Assembly: GCF_008692035.1 (NCBI RefSeq)
Contig: NZ_VTFG01000002.1
Location: 1,426,001-1,490,000, forward strand
From: Pseudomonas marginalis
GTDB lineage: Bacteria; Pseudomonadota; Gammaproteobacteria; Pseudomonadales; Pseudomonadaceae
Direction of reading: 5' to 3'
DNA length: 64,000 nt
The notes below the pieces were generated by a model. That model searched no databases. It was not told the origin of the DNA and worked only from the letters and a program-made list of their open reading frames with translations. Positions 34,439-43,561 of the stretch are shown piece by piece (the stretch's first letter is position 1; each line of letters opens with the position of its first letter). The position numbers and the translations under genes are program-made.

Positions 34439-37262
34439 AGTGGCGAACCTCGCCTTCACCGGAAATGTTGTCGACGCAACGACCGCAGATTTCCGGATGC
34501 TCAGGGTTCACCCCGACGTCTTCACGGCAGTGCCAGCAACGGGCGCACTTAGGGAAGGCTGACTTGACAACCTTGAGCTTGAGGCCCGGCACTTCGGTGG
34601 CCACGGCGTCCGCCGGTGCCAGGGCAAACGGTGCCAGGCTCGCAGTGGAAGTGATCAACACGAAGCGCAGTTCGTTACTCAGCTTGGCCAGGTCGGCAGT
34701 CAGGCCTTCCTCGGCAAACAAGGTGACTTCGGCCTGGAGGTTGCCACCGACGGCCTTGGCCGCACGCTGAACCTCCAGCTCCTTGTTCACCGCAACCTTG
34801 ACGGCCATTACGCCTTCCCAGTAGTCGCGGCCCAGTTCGAAGTCGGCCGGCAGTTCGGTCAAGCCTTCATACCAGGTGTTGAGCATGACGGACTCGTTAC
34901 GCTCGCCCGGCAGGTATTCCCACAGTTCGTCGGCGGTGAAGGCCAGGATCGGTGCGATCCAGCGCACCAGCGCTTCGGAGATGTGGTACAGCGCGGTCTG
35001 CGCCGAACGGCGGGCCTTGCTGTTGGCACCGGTGGTGTACTGGCGGTCCTTGATGATGTCGAGGTAGAAACCACCCAGCTCCTGCACGCAGAAGTTGTGG
35101 ATCTTCGAGTACACGTTCCAGAAGCGGTATTCGCCGTAGTGCTCCTGCAACTCGCGCTGCAGCAACAGGGTACGGTCCACGGCCCAACGGTCCAGGGCGA
35201 GCATGTCCTCGGCCGGCAGGATGTCGGTGGCCGGGTTGAAACCGGTCAGGTTCGACAGCAGGAAGCGCGCGGTATTACGGATACGGCGGTAGGCATCGGC
35301 GCTGCGGGCCAGGATCTGGTCCGACACGGCGATCTCGCCGGAGTAATCGGTCGACGCCACCCACAGGCGCATGATGTCGGCGCCCAAGGTGTCGTTGATC
35401 TTTTTCGGCTCGATCACGTTCTTCAGCGACTTGGACATCTTGCGGCCCGTCTCGTCGACGGTGAACCCGTGGGTCAGCAGCTCGCGGTATGGCGCGTGGT
35501 TGTCGATGGCGCAACCGGTCAGCAGCGACGAGTGGAACCAGCCCCGGTGTTGGTCGGAGCCCTCCAGGTACAGGTCGGCACGCGGGCCGGTCTCGTGACC
35601 CATCGGGTGCGAGCCGCGCAGCACGTGCCAGTGGGTGGTACCGGAGTCGAACCATACGTCGAGGGTGTCGCTGATCTTGTCGTACAGCGGCGCTTCGTCA
35701 CCCAGCAACTCGGCGGCGTCCAGCTTGAACCAGGCTTCGATGCCTTCCTGTTCGACACGCTGGGCCACCACTTCCATCAGTTCGACGGTGCGTGGGTGCA
35801 GCTCGCCGCTTTCCTTGTTGAGGAAGAACGGGATCGGCACGCCCCAGTTACGCTGACGGGAGATGCACCAGTCCGGACGGTTGGCGATCATCGAGTGCAG
35901 GCGCGCCTGGCCCCAGGCCGGGACGAACTTGGTGTCTTCGATAGCCTTGAGCGAGCGCACACGCAGGGTGTCGCCGCTGGTCGGCTCTTTGTCCATGCCG
36001 ATAAACCATTGCGCGGTGGCGCGGTAGATCAGCGGGGTCTTGTGGCGCCAGCAGTGCATGTAGCTGTGCTTGATGGTGTCGGTTTGCATCAGCGCACCGA
36101 CTTCACGCAGCTTGTCGATGATCGGCTGGTCGGCCTTGAAGATGAACTGGCCGCCGAAGAACTCCAGCGAAGGCACATAAACACCGTTGCTTTGCACCGG
36201 GTTGATGATCTCATCGTTGACCATGCCGTACTTCTTGCAGATCACGAAGTCGTCCACGCCATAGGCAGGCGAGCAGTGAACAATGCCCGTACCCGAACCC
36301 AGCTCGACGTAGTCAGCCAGGTACACCGGCGACAGACGGTCATAGAACGGGTGACGGAAGTTGATCAGCTCCAGCGCGGAACCGGTAGTGGTGGCAATCA
36401 CCGAACCTTGCAGCTCGTAGCGAGCCAGGCACGCTTCGACCATTTCCTCGGCCAGCACCAGCAGGCGATCACCGACGTCCACCAAGGCGTAGGTGAATTC
36501 CGGGTGCACGTTCAGCGCCTGGTTGGCGGGAATGGTCCACGGGGTGGTGGTCCAGATCACGATGGCAGCCGGTTTGCTCAGGCTTGCCAGGCCAAAGGCC
36601 TCGGCCAGCTTGGCGTCGTCGGCGATCGGGAAGGCCACGTCGATGGTCGAGGACTTCTTGTCTTCGTATTCGACTTCCGCTTCAGCCAGGGCCGAGCCGC
36701 AATCGAAGCACCAGTTCACGGGCTTGAGGCCCTTGAACACGAAACCGCCCTTGACGATTTCGGCCAAGGCACGGATTTCACCGGCCTCGTTCTTGAAGTT
36801 CATGGTTTTGTACGGGTTGTCCCACTCGCCCAGCACACCCAGGCGGATGAACTCGGACTTCTGCCCTTCGATCTGCTCGGCAGCGTAGGCACGGCACAGT
36901 TCGCGGGTTTTATCCGCGCCCAGGTTCTTGCCGTGGGTCACTTCGACCTTGTGTTCGATCGGCAGGCCGTGGCAGTCCCAACCCGGGACATACGGCGCGT
37001 CAAAACCCGCCAGGGTTTTCGAGCGCAGGATCATGTCCTTGAGAATCTTGTTCAGCGCATGACCGATGTGAATCGTGCCGTTGGCATAAGGAGGGCCGTC
37101 GTGCAGGACGAATTTCGGACGATCCTTGCCAATTTCGCGCAACTTTCCGTACAGGCCAATACTGTCCCAGCGCTGCAGGATCTGCGGTTCGCGCTGTGGC
37201 AGGCCGGCCTTCATTGGGAAGGCGGTGTCCGGAAGGTTTAACGTGGCTTTATAGTCGGTCAT
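34431..37262 (-). CDS. ileS: Isoleucyl-tRNA synthetase
   Basis: Charges tRNA-Ile and edits valine. 943 residues, class I. HIGH-type motif GTIHIGHALNKI near residue 60, CP1 editing domain with its TTTPWTIPANQAL, KMSKS near residue 605 (GRKMSKSLKN), the tRNA-binding anticodon domain, and a C-terminal zinc finger (CARCWHCRED ... CGRCVDN). This is the bacterial IleS1 type. The gene sits between ribF (14 bases away) and lspA (overlapping). Confidence 0.98.
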   Translation of the reverse strand: MTDYKATLNLPDTAFPMKAGLPQREPQILQRWDSIGLYGKLREIGKDRPKFVLHDGPPYANGTIHIGHALNKILKDMILRSKTLAGFDAPYVPGWDCHGLPIEHKVEVTHGKNLGADKTRELCRAYAAEQIEGQKSEFIRLGVLGEWDNPYKTMNFKNEAGEIRALAEIVKGGFVFKGLKPVNWCFDCGSALAEAEVEYEDKKSSTIDVAFPIADDAKLAEAFGLASLSKPAAIVIWTTTPWTIPANQALNVHPEFTYALVDVGDRLLVLAEEMVEACLARYELQGSVIATTTGSALELINFRHPFYDRLSPVYLADYVELGSGTGIVHCSPAYGVDDFVICKKYGMVNDEIINPVQSNGVYVPSLEFFGGQFIFKADQPIIDKLREVGALMQTDTIKHSYMHCWRHKTPLIYRATAQWFIGMDKEPTSGDTLRVRSLKAIEDTKFVPAWGQARLHSMIANRPDWCISRQRNWGVPIPFFLNKESGELHPRTVELMEVVAQRVEQEGIEAWFKLDAAELLGDEAPLYDKISDTLDVWFDSGTTHWHVLRGSHPMGHETGPRADLYLEGSDQHRGWFHSSLLTGCAIDNHAPYRELLTHGFTVDETGRKMSKSLKNVIEPKKINDTLGADIMRLWVASTDYSGEIAVSDQILARSADAYRRIRNTARFLLSNLTGFNPATDILPAEDMLALDRWAVDRTLLLQRELQEHYGEYRFWNVYSKIHNFCVQELGGFYLDIIKDRQYTTGANSKARRSAQTALYHISEALVRWIAPILAFTADELWEYLPGERNESVMLNTWYEGLTELPADFELGRDYWEGVMAVKVAVNKELEVQRAAKAVGGNLQAEVTLFAEEGLTADLAKLSNELRFVLITSTASLAPFALAPADAVATEVPGLKLKVVKSAFPKCARCWHCREDVGVNPEHPEICGRCVDNISGEGEVRHYA

Positions 37263-37276
37263 TTAAGGCTCTTCGG

Positions 37277-38215
37277 TTAGCGATGGGCGCTAGGTGCGGC
37301 TAGTGCACGGGCGGCGGCGACATCCGCATTGATCGCCGTTTTCAACGCCTCAAGCGAGGCGAAACGCTGCTCTTCACGCAGCTTCTGGTGGAAAACCACC
37401 GTCAAACGCCGGTCATACAGATCACCGGCAAAATCCAAAAGGTGAACTTCCAGGTGGGCCTTGCCATCACCTGCAACCGTGGGCCTGACGCCTATGTTGG
37501 CGACTCCCGGCCACGGCTGGCCGTCGATGTCGACGCTGACCAGGTAAACCCCGGTGAGCGGCACACGGCGGCGCTTGAGTTGCACGTTGGCGGTTGGCGT
37601 GCCCAGTTGGCGCGCCAGCTTCTGGCCGTGCAGTACCCGCCCGGCAATGCGGAACGGGCGACCGAGCAAACGCTCGGCGAAGGCGAAGTCGGCAGCGGCC
37701 AGGGCGTTCCGCACCTGGGTGCTGCTCACGCGCAGGCCGTCCAGTTCGACGGTTTGCGCGGCTTCGACGGTAAAGCCCTGGGTGATACCGGCGTGTTGCA
37801 GGAACTCGAAATCCCCGACCCGGTCGCAGCCAAAACGGAAGTCGTCGCCGACCTCCAAATGTTGTACGCCCAGGCCGTCTACCAGTATGCGGTCGACGAA
37901 CTCGGCAGCGCTGAGACTTTGCAAACGCTGGTTGAAAGCCAGGCAGAGGACGCGGTCCACGCCTTCTTCGGCCAGCAGTTGCAGCTTGTCCCGCAGACGG
38001 GCCAGACGTGCCGGTGCCGTTTCCGGGGTGAAATATTCCCGCGGCTGCGGCTCGAAAATCACCACGCAGCTGGGTACGCCCAACTCGACCGCACGCTCGC
38101 GCAGCCGGGCCAGGATAGCCTGGTGGCCACGGTGAACACCGTCAAAGTTGCCAATAGTGGCGACGCAGCCCCGATGCTCAGGGCGCAGGTTGTGGAGACC
38201 TCGAACCAGCTGCAT
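37277..38215 (-). CDS. ribF: Bifunctional riboflavin kinase / FAD synthetase
   Basis: Makes FMN and then FAD from riboflavin. 312 residues. The N-terminal adenylyltransferase carries GNFDGVHRGHQ and the later SSTQVRNAL. The C-terminal kinase has LGTPTANV and GVYLVSV. I chose the ATG at 38215 (MQLVRGLHNL); an in-frame ATG at 38233 adds six residues. It lies in the murJ-ribF-ileS-lspA run. Confidence 0.96.
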   Translation of the reverse strand: MQLVRGLHNLRPEHRGCVATIGNFDGVHRGHQAILARLRERAVELGVPSCVVIFEPQPREYFTPETAPARLARLRDKLQLLAEEGVDRVLCLAFNQRLQSLSAAEFVDRILVDGLGVQHLEVGDDFRFGCDRVGDFEFLQHAGITQGFTVEAAQTVELDGLRVSSTQVRNALAAADFAFAERLLGRPFRIAGRVLHGQKLARQLGTPTANVQLKRRRVPLTGVYLVSVDIDGQPWPGVANIGVRPTVAGDGKAHLEVHLLDFAGDLYDRRLTVVFHQKLREEQRFASLEALKTAINADVAAARALAAPSAHR

Positions 38216-38334
38216 AACGCGCTTCTTGCTCATAAAGTGGTCGATTATAACCACACCCGGCCCCGGACGACAGGCAACAGCGCAGGGCAAATGGATCGAA
38301 TCGATAAAACAACCGTTTTATCGCGGCAAACTCT

Positions 38335-39873
38335 CTAGCTCAACGACTTGCGATTGAAATCCCGCAGGCGGAAGCCTTGCAGCAGCAACATCCCGAAGTA
38401 CACCACCACGCCGGCCACGACCAGCACGCCCAGGCGCATGAAGCGCTCCAGCATATGCCCCTCATCCCAGGCCGGCATGAAGTGCATCAGGCCGAGCAAT
38501 ACCGCCGACATCATCGCAACGGCCACCAACAACTTGAGGGCGAACATGCCCCAGCCAGGCTGAGGCTGGAACATCTGTTGTTTGCGCAGCTGATAAAACA
38601 GCAGGCCGGCATTGATGCACGCACCGGCACTGATGGCCAGGGCCAGGCCGGCGTGGGCCAGCGGACCGATAAACACCAGGTTGAGCAGTTGCGTGACGAT
38701 CAGGGTGAAGATCGCAATCTTTACCGGCGTGCGGATGTTCTGCTGGGCATAGAAGCCAGGCGCCAGCACCTTGATCACGATGATGCCGAGCAGCCCGACG
38801 GAATAAGCCACCAGCGCATGCTGGGTCATCAACGCGTCATGGGCATCGAATTGCCCGTATTGGAACAGCGACACCGTCAGCGGCTCGGCCAGGATCCCCA
38901 ACGCCAGTGCGCACGGCAGCACCAGCACGAAACACAGGCGCAGTCCCCAATCGAGGATGCGCGAGTATTCCTGGCGATCCTTGCTGGCATAGGTGCGTGC
39001 CAGCGTCGGCAGCAAAATGGTGCCGAGGGCTACGCCCAGCACGCCGGACGGCAGTTCCATGAGGCGGTCGGCGTAATACATCCATGACACCGAGCCGGAT
39101 ACCAGCAGCGAGGCGAACGCGGTGTTGATGATCAGGGAAATCTGGCTCACCGACACCCCAAGGATCGCCGGCAACATATTGCGCATCACGCGCCAGACGC
39201 CGGTGTCCTTGAGGTTCAGTCGCGGTAATACGAGCATGCCGATCTTTTTCAGGTGCGGCAGCTGGTAGAGCAACTGCGCCAGGCCACCGGCCAGCACGGC
39301 CCAGCCAAGGGCCATGACCGGCGGATCGAAGTAAGGTGTCAGGAACAGCGCAAAGATAATCATGCTGACGTTAAGCAGCGTCGGCACGAACGCCGGTACC
39401 GAGAAACGGTTCCAGGTGTTGAGGATCGCACCGGCCAGGGATGACAGTGAGATCAGCAATATATAAGGAAAGGTCACCCGCAACAGATCAGTGGTCAGCG
39501 CGAATTTTTCCGGCGTATTGGCAAAACCCGGCGCCGTGGCCCAGATCACCCAGGGCGCGGCGAGCATGCCGACGAGGGTCACCAGCATCAACACCAGGGT
39601 CAGCAGGCCCGAAACGTAGGCGATAAAGGTCCGGGTCGCCTCCTCACCCTGTTGAGTCTTGTATTCGGCCAGAATCGGCACGAACGCCTGGGAAAACGCG
39701 CCCTCGGCAAAGATCCGTCGCAGCAGGTTGGGCAGTTTGAAGGCAATAAAGAACGCATCCGTGGCCATGCTGGCGCCGAAGATACGCGCCAGCAGGGTGT
39801 CACGCACAAACCCCAAAACCCGGGAGATCATCGTGATAGAGCTGACGGCGGCCAACGATTTGAGCAGATTCAT
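38335..39873 (-). CDS. murJ: Lipid II flippase MurJ (MviN)
   Basis: MOP-superfamily integral membrane protein that flips lipid II to the periplasm. 512 residues, about 14 membrane helices. The family start NLLKSLAAVSSITMISRVLGFVRD and the LLRRIFAEGAFSQAFVPIL segment, with the essential arginines, are present. The gap to ribF is 119 bases, so ribF may have its own promoter. Confidence 0.96.
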   Translation of the reverse strand: MNLLKSLAAVSSITMISRVLGFVRDTLLARIFGASMATDAFFIAFKLPNLLRRIFAEGAFSQAFVPILAEYKTQQGEEATRTFIAYVSGLLTLVLMLVTLVGMLAAPWVIWATAPGFANTPEKFALTTDLLRVTFPYILLISLSSLAGAILNTWNRFSVPAFVPTLLNVSMIIFALFLTPYFDPPVMALGWAVLAGGLAQLLYQLPHLKKIGMLVLPRLNLKDTGVWRVMRNMLPAILGVSVSQISLIINTAFASLLVSGSVSWMYYADRLMELPSGVLGVALGTILLPTLARTYASKDRQEYSRILDWGLRLCFVLVLPCALALGILAEPLTVSLFQYGQFDAHDALMTQHALVAYSVGLLGIIVIKVLAPGFYAQQNIRTPVKIAIFTLIVTQLLNLVFIGPLAHAGLALAISAGACINAGLLFYQLRKQQMFQPQPGWGMFALKLLVAVAMMSAVLLGLMHFMPAWDEGHMLERFMRLGVLVVAGVVVYFGMLLLQGFRLRDFNRKSLS

Positions 39874-40044
39874 TGAAAGAGTTTGCGCCTATAGATAAAG
39901 AGCAGGCGAACTAAGCGCCTACTTATGCGATACTGCGCGCCTGCAACAGCACAGCGCCAAAGCTCGCGAGTTTACAGGTCAAGCGCCGGAAATAAATCAC
40001 CCGCCTCTTCAGATCGACCACTCAGCAGTTCGCATCAGCCGGCC

Positions 40045-40073
40045 TTGACAACACATCAAGTCATCGGCATGAT
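40045..40073 (+). promoter_or_regulatory. Sigma-70 promoter of rpsT
   Basis: TTGACA (40045-40050), a 17-base spacer, then CATGAT (40068-40073), followed by a GC-rich start region. This leaves a leader of roughly 45 bases before the GTG start codon, in line with a ribosomal protein gene. The rest of the 250-base gap after murJ shows no clear feature. Confidence 0.7.
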
Positions 40074-40126
40074 TCGCGGCCTATTTTGTTTGCTATTTCC
40101 TAAAAAGTCTTTCGAGGAGCTCGACG

Positions 40127-40405
40127 GTGGCCAACACACCTTCCGCCAAAAAACGTGCAAAACAGGCTGAGAAGCGTCGCAGCCACAACGCCAGCCTGCG
40201 TTCCATGGTTCGTACCTACATCAAGAATGTAGTTAAAGCCATCGACACCAAAGACGCTGAAAAAGCTCAAGCAGCTTACGTTCTGGCTGTGCCAGTTATC
40301 GACCGTATGGCCGATAAAGGCATCATCCACAAGAACAAGGCCGCTCGTCATAAGAGCCGCCTGAATGGCCACATCAAGGCTCTGAGCGTTCCTGCTGCAG
40401 CCTAA
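40127..40405 (+). CDS. rpsT: 30S ribosomal protein S20
   Basis: 92-residue basic protein that binds 16S rRNA. The N-terminal ANTPSAKKRAKQAEKRRSHN and helix-rich body match S20. The start codon is GTG with GAGGAG nine bases upstream; non-AUG starts are also seen in E. coli rpsT, where they matter for autoregulation. Monocistronic, with a strong terminator after it. Confidence 0.97.
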   Translation: MANTPSAKKRAKQAEKRRSHNASLRSMVRTYIKNVVKAIDTKDAEKAQAAYVLAVPVIDRMADKGIIHKNKAARHKSRLNGHIKALSVPAAA

Positions 40406-40448
40406 GTGGTAGCAACTGCAACGCAACCCCGGTTGCGAAACAGTTAAG

Positions 40449-40482
40449 AAATGCCCCGTACCGAAAGGTCTGGGGCATTTTT
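40449..40482 (+). terminator. rpsT intrinsic terminator
   Basis: AATGCCCC and GGGGCATT form the arms (40450-40457 and 40472-40479) and TTTTTG follows. It starts 44 bases after the rpsT stop. Confidence 0.9.
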
Positions 40483-40550
40483 GTTTGTGCCTGAAAATAC
40501 ACCACGATCAAAATGTGGCGGGGGTATCCGGTAGAGATTTTCAAGCGCAC

Positions 40551-40583
40551 AAAAAAACGCCCCGAACCAGTCGGGGCGTTTTT
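40551..40583 (-). terminator. slyD intrinsic terminator (bidirectional)
   Basis: AAACGCCCCGA and TCGGGGCGTTT form a perfect 11-pair stem around ACCAG with A/T runs on both sides. It lies 25 bases after the slyD stop and faces the rpsT terminator. Confidence 0.93.
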
Positions 40584-40607
40584 GCTACCACTTGATCAAA
40601 ACATCAA

Positions 40608-41093
40608 TCAATGGTGATGACCGCCTTCACCGTGGACGTGACCGTGGGCCACTTCTTCCTGGGAAGCGTCGCGGATGGCAACGATCTTCACTTGGAAGTT
40701 CAGGCGCTGGCCAGCCAGAGGATGGTTGCCGTCGACGGTGACGTCGTCGCCGTCCAGGTCACGAATGGTGACGATCTGCATTTGACCGTCCGGCGCGGAA
40801 GCGTGGAACTGCATGCCCACTTCCAACTCATCAACACCTTCGAACATGCTGCGGCTCAGGGTGCTGACCAGTTCGGCGGAGTATTCGCCGTAGGCATCTT
40901 CAGGTTCTACGGCAACGGTCAGCTCATCACCGACGCTCTTGCCTTCCAGAGCCTTTTCCAGGCCTGGGATGATGTTACCTGCGCCTTGCAGGTAGACCAG
41001 CGGCGCGCCGCCGGCTGAGCTGTCGATGACCTCACCAGCGTCGTTGGTCAGGGTATAGTCGATGGAGACAGCCTTGTTAGCGGCGATCGTCAT
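40608..41093 (-). CDS. slyD: FKBP-type peptidyl-prolyl isomerase SlyD
   Basis: 161-residue cytoplasmic prolyl isomerase and metallochaperone. FKBP core (VSIDYTLTNDAGEVIDSS; GAGNIIPGLEKALEGKSVGDELTV) with the inserted chaperone flap, then the metal-binding tail HGHVHGEGGHHH, shorter than in E. coli SlyD. The tail suggests nickel or zinc binding. The ATG at 41093 is the natural domain start. It is divergent from the DUF3565 gene. Confidence 0.95.
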   Translation of the reverse strand: MTIAANKAVSIDYTLTNDAGEVIDSSAGGAPLVYLQGAGNIIPGLEKALEGKSVGDELTVAVEPEDAYGEYSAELVSTLSRSMFEGVDELEVGMQFHASAPDGQMQIVTIRDLDGDDVTVDGNHPLAGQRLNFQVKIVAIRDASQEEVAHGHVHGEGGHHH

Positions 41094-41382
41094 GGGGCGA
41101 GACCTTTTGCATAAGAATGAAGAACGGACAAGTCTAAACAAGGATTTGCCCGAAAGCGAACAGAACCCGGACGGACGGGGCCGATCAACGGCATCCTTGA
41201 TCATCGGCTTCCACCAGGACGAGGAGGGTCACTGGGTTGCCGAGCTGTCCTGCGGCCACACCCAGCACCTGCGCCACCAGCCGCCATGGCAGTCTCGCGC
41301 CTGGGTACTCGACGCCACACAGCGCCTGGAAAAAATAGGCCAGCCCTTTGCCTGCGGCTGGTGTGCGCAAGCGCCCGAATAA
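41062..41382 (+). CDS. DUF3565 family small protein
   Basis: The conserved part is IIGFHQDEEGHWVAELSCGH, then QHLRHQPPWQSRAWVLD and a final CGWC: a small protein with cysteines and histidines that may bind zinc. The full frame gives 106 residues from ATG 41062, but the first ten codons overlap the slyD N-terminus on the other strand. The true start may be a TTG at 41107 or 41197. It is followed by pta and the function is unknown. Confidence 0.7.
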   Translation: METALLAAIVMGRDLLHKNEERTSLNKDLPESEQNPDGRGRSTASLIIGFHQDEEGHWVAELSCGHTQHLRHQPPWQSRAWVLDATQRLEKIGQPFACGWCAQAPE

Positions 41383-41461
41383 CGATAACCTTGGCGCCTG
41401 ATTCCCGGTAGGCACTCAACCATAGGGCGCCACCGAAGCCATGCACCTCCAGAGAATTCGC

Positions 41462-43561
41462 ATGCAGACTTTTTTTATCGCGCCCACCGATTTTGGTGTG
41501 GGTCTGACCTCCATCAGCCTTGGGCTGGTGCGCACCCTTGAGCGAGCCGGCCTGAAAGTCGGTTTTTTCAAGCCGATTGCCCAGCCACATCCCGGCGATA
41601 CCGGCCCCGAACGCTCCACCGAGCTGGTGGCTCGCACCCATGGCCTCAAGCCGCCACAACCGCTAGGCCTGGCTCACGTGGAACGCATGCTCGGCGACGG
41701 CCAGCTCGACGAGCTGCTCGAAGAAATCATCACCCTTTATCAGCAGGCCGCCGTGGGCAAGGACGTGCTGATCGTCGAAGGCATGGTACCGACCCGCAGC
41801 GCCAGCTATGCGGCCCGGGTCAACCTGCACCTGGCCAAGAGCCTGGATGCGGAAGTGATCCTGGTCTCGGCCCCGGAAAACGAAGTGCTCACCGAACTCT
41901 CCGGCCGCGTGGAACTGCAGGCCCAGTTGTTCGGCGGCCCGAAAGACCCGAAAGTGCTCGGCGTGATCCTGAACAAGGTGCGCACCGACGAAAGCATGGA
42001 AGCCTTCTCGGCGCGCCTCAAGGAGCATTCGCCCTTGCTGCGCAGCGGTGATTTCCGCCTGCTCGGCTGCATTCCTTACCAGCCGGAACTCAACGCGCCG
42101 CGCACCCGCGACGTGGCCGACCTGATGGGCGCGCAGATCCTCAACGCCGGCGACTACGAAACCCGACGCATGACCAAGATCATCATCTGCGCCCGCACCA
42201 TGCGTAACACCGTGGAGCTGCTCAAGCCCGGCGTGCTGGTGGTGACCCCCGGCGACCGTGACGACATCATCCTCGCCGTCAGCCTGGCCGCGATCAACGG
42301 CGTGCCCCTGGCCGGCCTGCTGCTGACCAGCGACACCCTGCCCGACCCGCGCATCATGGAGCTGTGCCGCGGCGCCTTCCAGGCCGGGTTGCCGGTGCTG
42401 TCGGTGAGTACCGGTTCCTACGAGACCGCCAACCTGCTCAACAACCTCAACAAGGAAATCCCCATCGATGACCGCGAGCGCGCGGAGATCATCACCGATT
42501 TCGTCGCCAGCCACCTCGATGCGCGCTGGCTGCACCAGCGTTGCGGCACGCCACGGGAGATGCGCCTGTCGCCGGCGGTGTTCCGCTACCAGCTGATCCA
42601 GCGCGCCCAGGCGGCCAACAAACGCATCGTGCTGCCCGAGGGCAGCGAACCGCTGACCGTGCAAGCCGCCGCCATCTGCCAGGCCCGGGGCATCGCGCGC
42701 TGCGTGCTGCTGGCCAAGCCGGCTGACGTAGAAGCGGTCGCGCGCGCCCAAGGCATCGAATTGCCCGAAGGCCTGGAGATTCTCGACCCGGACCTGATTC
42801 GCCAGCGCTACGTGGAGCCCATGGTTGCCCTGCGCAAGAGCAAGAGCTTGAATGCGCCGATGGCCGAGCAGCAACTGGAAGACACCGTGGTGATTGCCAC
42901 CATGATGCTCGCACTGGATGAAGTGGACGGCCTGGTTTCCGGGGTTATCCACTCCACCGCCAACACCATTCGCCCGGCCCTGCAGTTGATCAAGACCGCA
43001 CCGGGCTGCACCCTGGTGTCGTCGGTGTTCTTCATGCTGTTTCCCGAGCAGGTGCTGGTCTACGGCGACTGCGTAATGAATCCGCACCCAAGCGCCGCCG
43101 AACTGGCGGAAATCGCCTTGCAAAGCGCCGACTCGGCCGCTGCCTTCGGTATCACCCCGCGTGTGGCGATGATCAGCTACTCCAGCGGCGACTCGGCCAG
43201 CGGTGAGGAAGTGGAGAAAGTCCGCGAAGCCACCCTGCTCGCCCATGAACAGCAAAGCTCACTGCTGATCGACGGCCCGCTGCAATACGACGCCGCCGCC
43301 AACGAAACCGTCGCTCGCCAACTGGCCCCGGACAGCCTGGTCGCCGGCAAAGCCACCGTGTTCGTGTTTCCGGACCTGAACACCGGCAACACCACCCACA
43401 AGGCCGTGCAACGCAGTGCCGATTGCGTCAGCCTGGGGCCGATGCTCCAAGGCCTGCGCAAACCGGTCAACGACCTGCCACGGGGTGCCCAGGTCGACGA
43501 CATCGTGTACACCATCGCGCTGACTGCGATCCAAGCCGCCAACCGACCTATGGATATCTAA
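41462..43561 (+). CDS. pta: Phosphate acetyltransferase (long form)
   Basis: Interconverts acetyl-CoA and acetyl phosphate. 699 residues: an N-terminal BioD-like P-loop-related domain (about 1-210), a DRTGG domain (about 220-330), and the C-terminal PTA_PTB catalytic domain (IVLPEGSEPLTVQAA near 385; DGLVSGVIHSTANTIRPALQ; VFVFPDLNTGNT). The ATG at 41462 is preferred over the one at 41441. No acetate kinase gene (ackA) is adjacent in this window. The next gene starts immediately after the stop, so the two are coupled. Confidence 0.96.
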   Translation: MQTFFIAPTDFGVGLTSISLGLVRTLERAGLKVGFFKPIAQPHPGDTGPERSTELVARTHGLKPPQPLGLAHVERMLGDGQLDELLEEIITLYQQAAVGKDVLIVEGMVPTRSASYAARVNLHLAKSLDAEVILVSAPENEVLTELSGRVELQAQLFGGPKDPKVLGVILNKVRTDESMEAFSARLKEHSPLLRSGDFRLLGCIPYQPELNAPRTRDVADLMGAQILNAGDYETRRMTKIIICARTMRNTVELLKPGVLVVTPGDRDDIILAVSLAAINGVPLAGLLLTSDTLPDPRIMELCRGAFQAGLPVLSVSTGSYETANLLNNLNKEIPIDDRERAEIITDFVASHLDARWLHQRCGTPREMRLSPAVFRYQLIQRAQAANKRIVLPEGSEPLTVQAAAICQARGIARCVLLAKPADVEAVARAQGIELPEGLEILDPDLIRQRYVEPMVALRKSKSLNAPMAEQQLEDTVVIATMMLALDEVDGLVSGVIHSTANTIRPALQLIKTAPGCTLVSSVFFMLFPEQVLVYGDCVMNPHPSAAELAEIALQSADSAAAFGITPRVAMISYSSGDSASGEEVEKVREATLLAHEQQSSLLIDGPLQYDAAANETVARQLAPDSLVAGKATVFVFPDLNTGNTTHKAVQRSADCVSLGPMLQGLRKPVNDLPRGAQVDDIVYTIALTAIQAANRPMDI

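Noticed and set aside
34983..37241. 752-codon open frame on the plus strand
   Set aside because: It is antisense to ileS; the minus-strand frame has all synthetase motifs, so the plus-strand frame is a shadow.
40508..40530. Possible REP unit between rpsT and slyD
   Set aside because: Only a left arm (AAAATGTGGCGGGGG) is present, with a changed base and no matching right arm; at most a decayed remnant.
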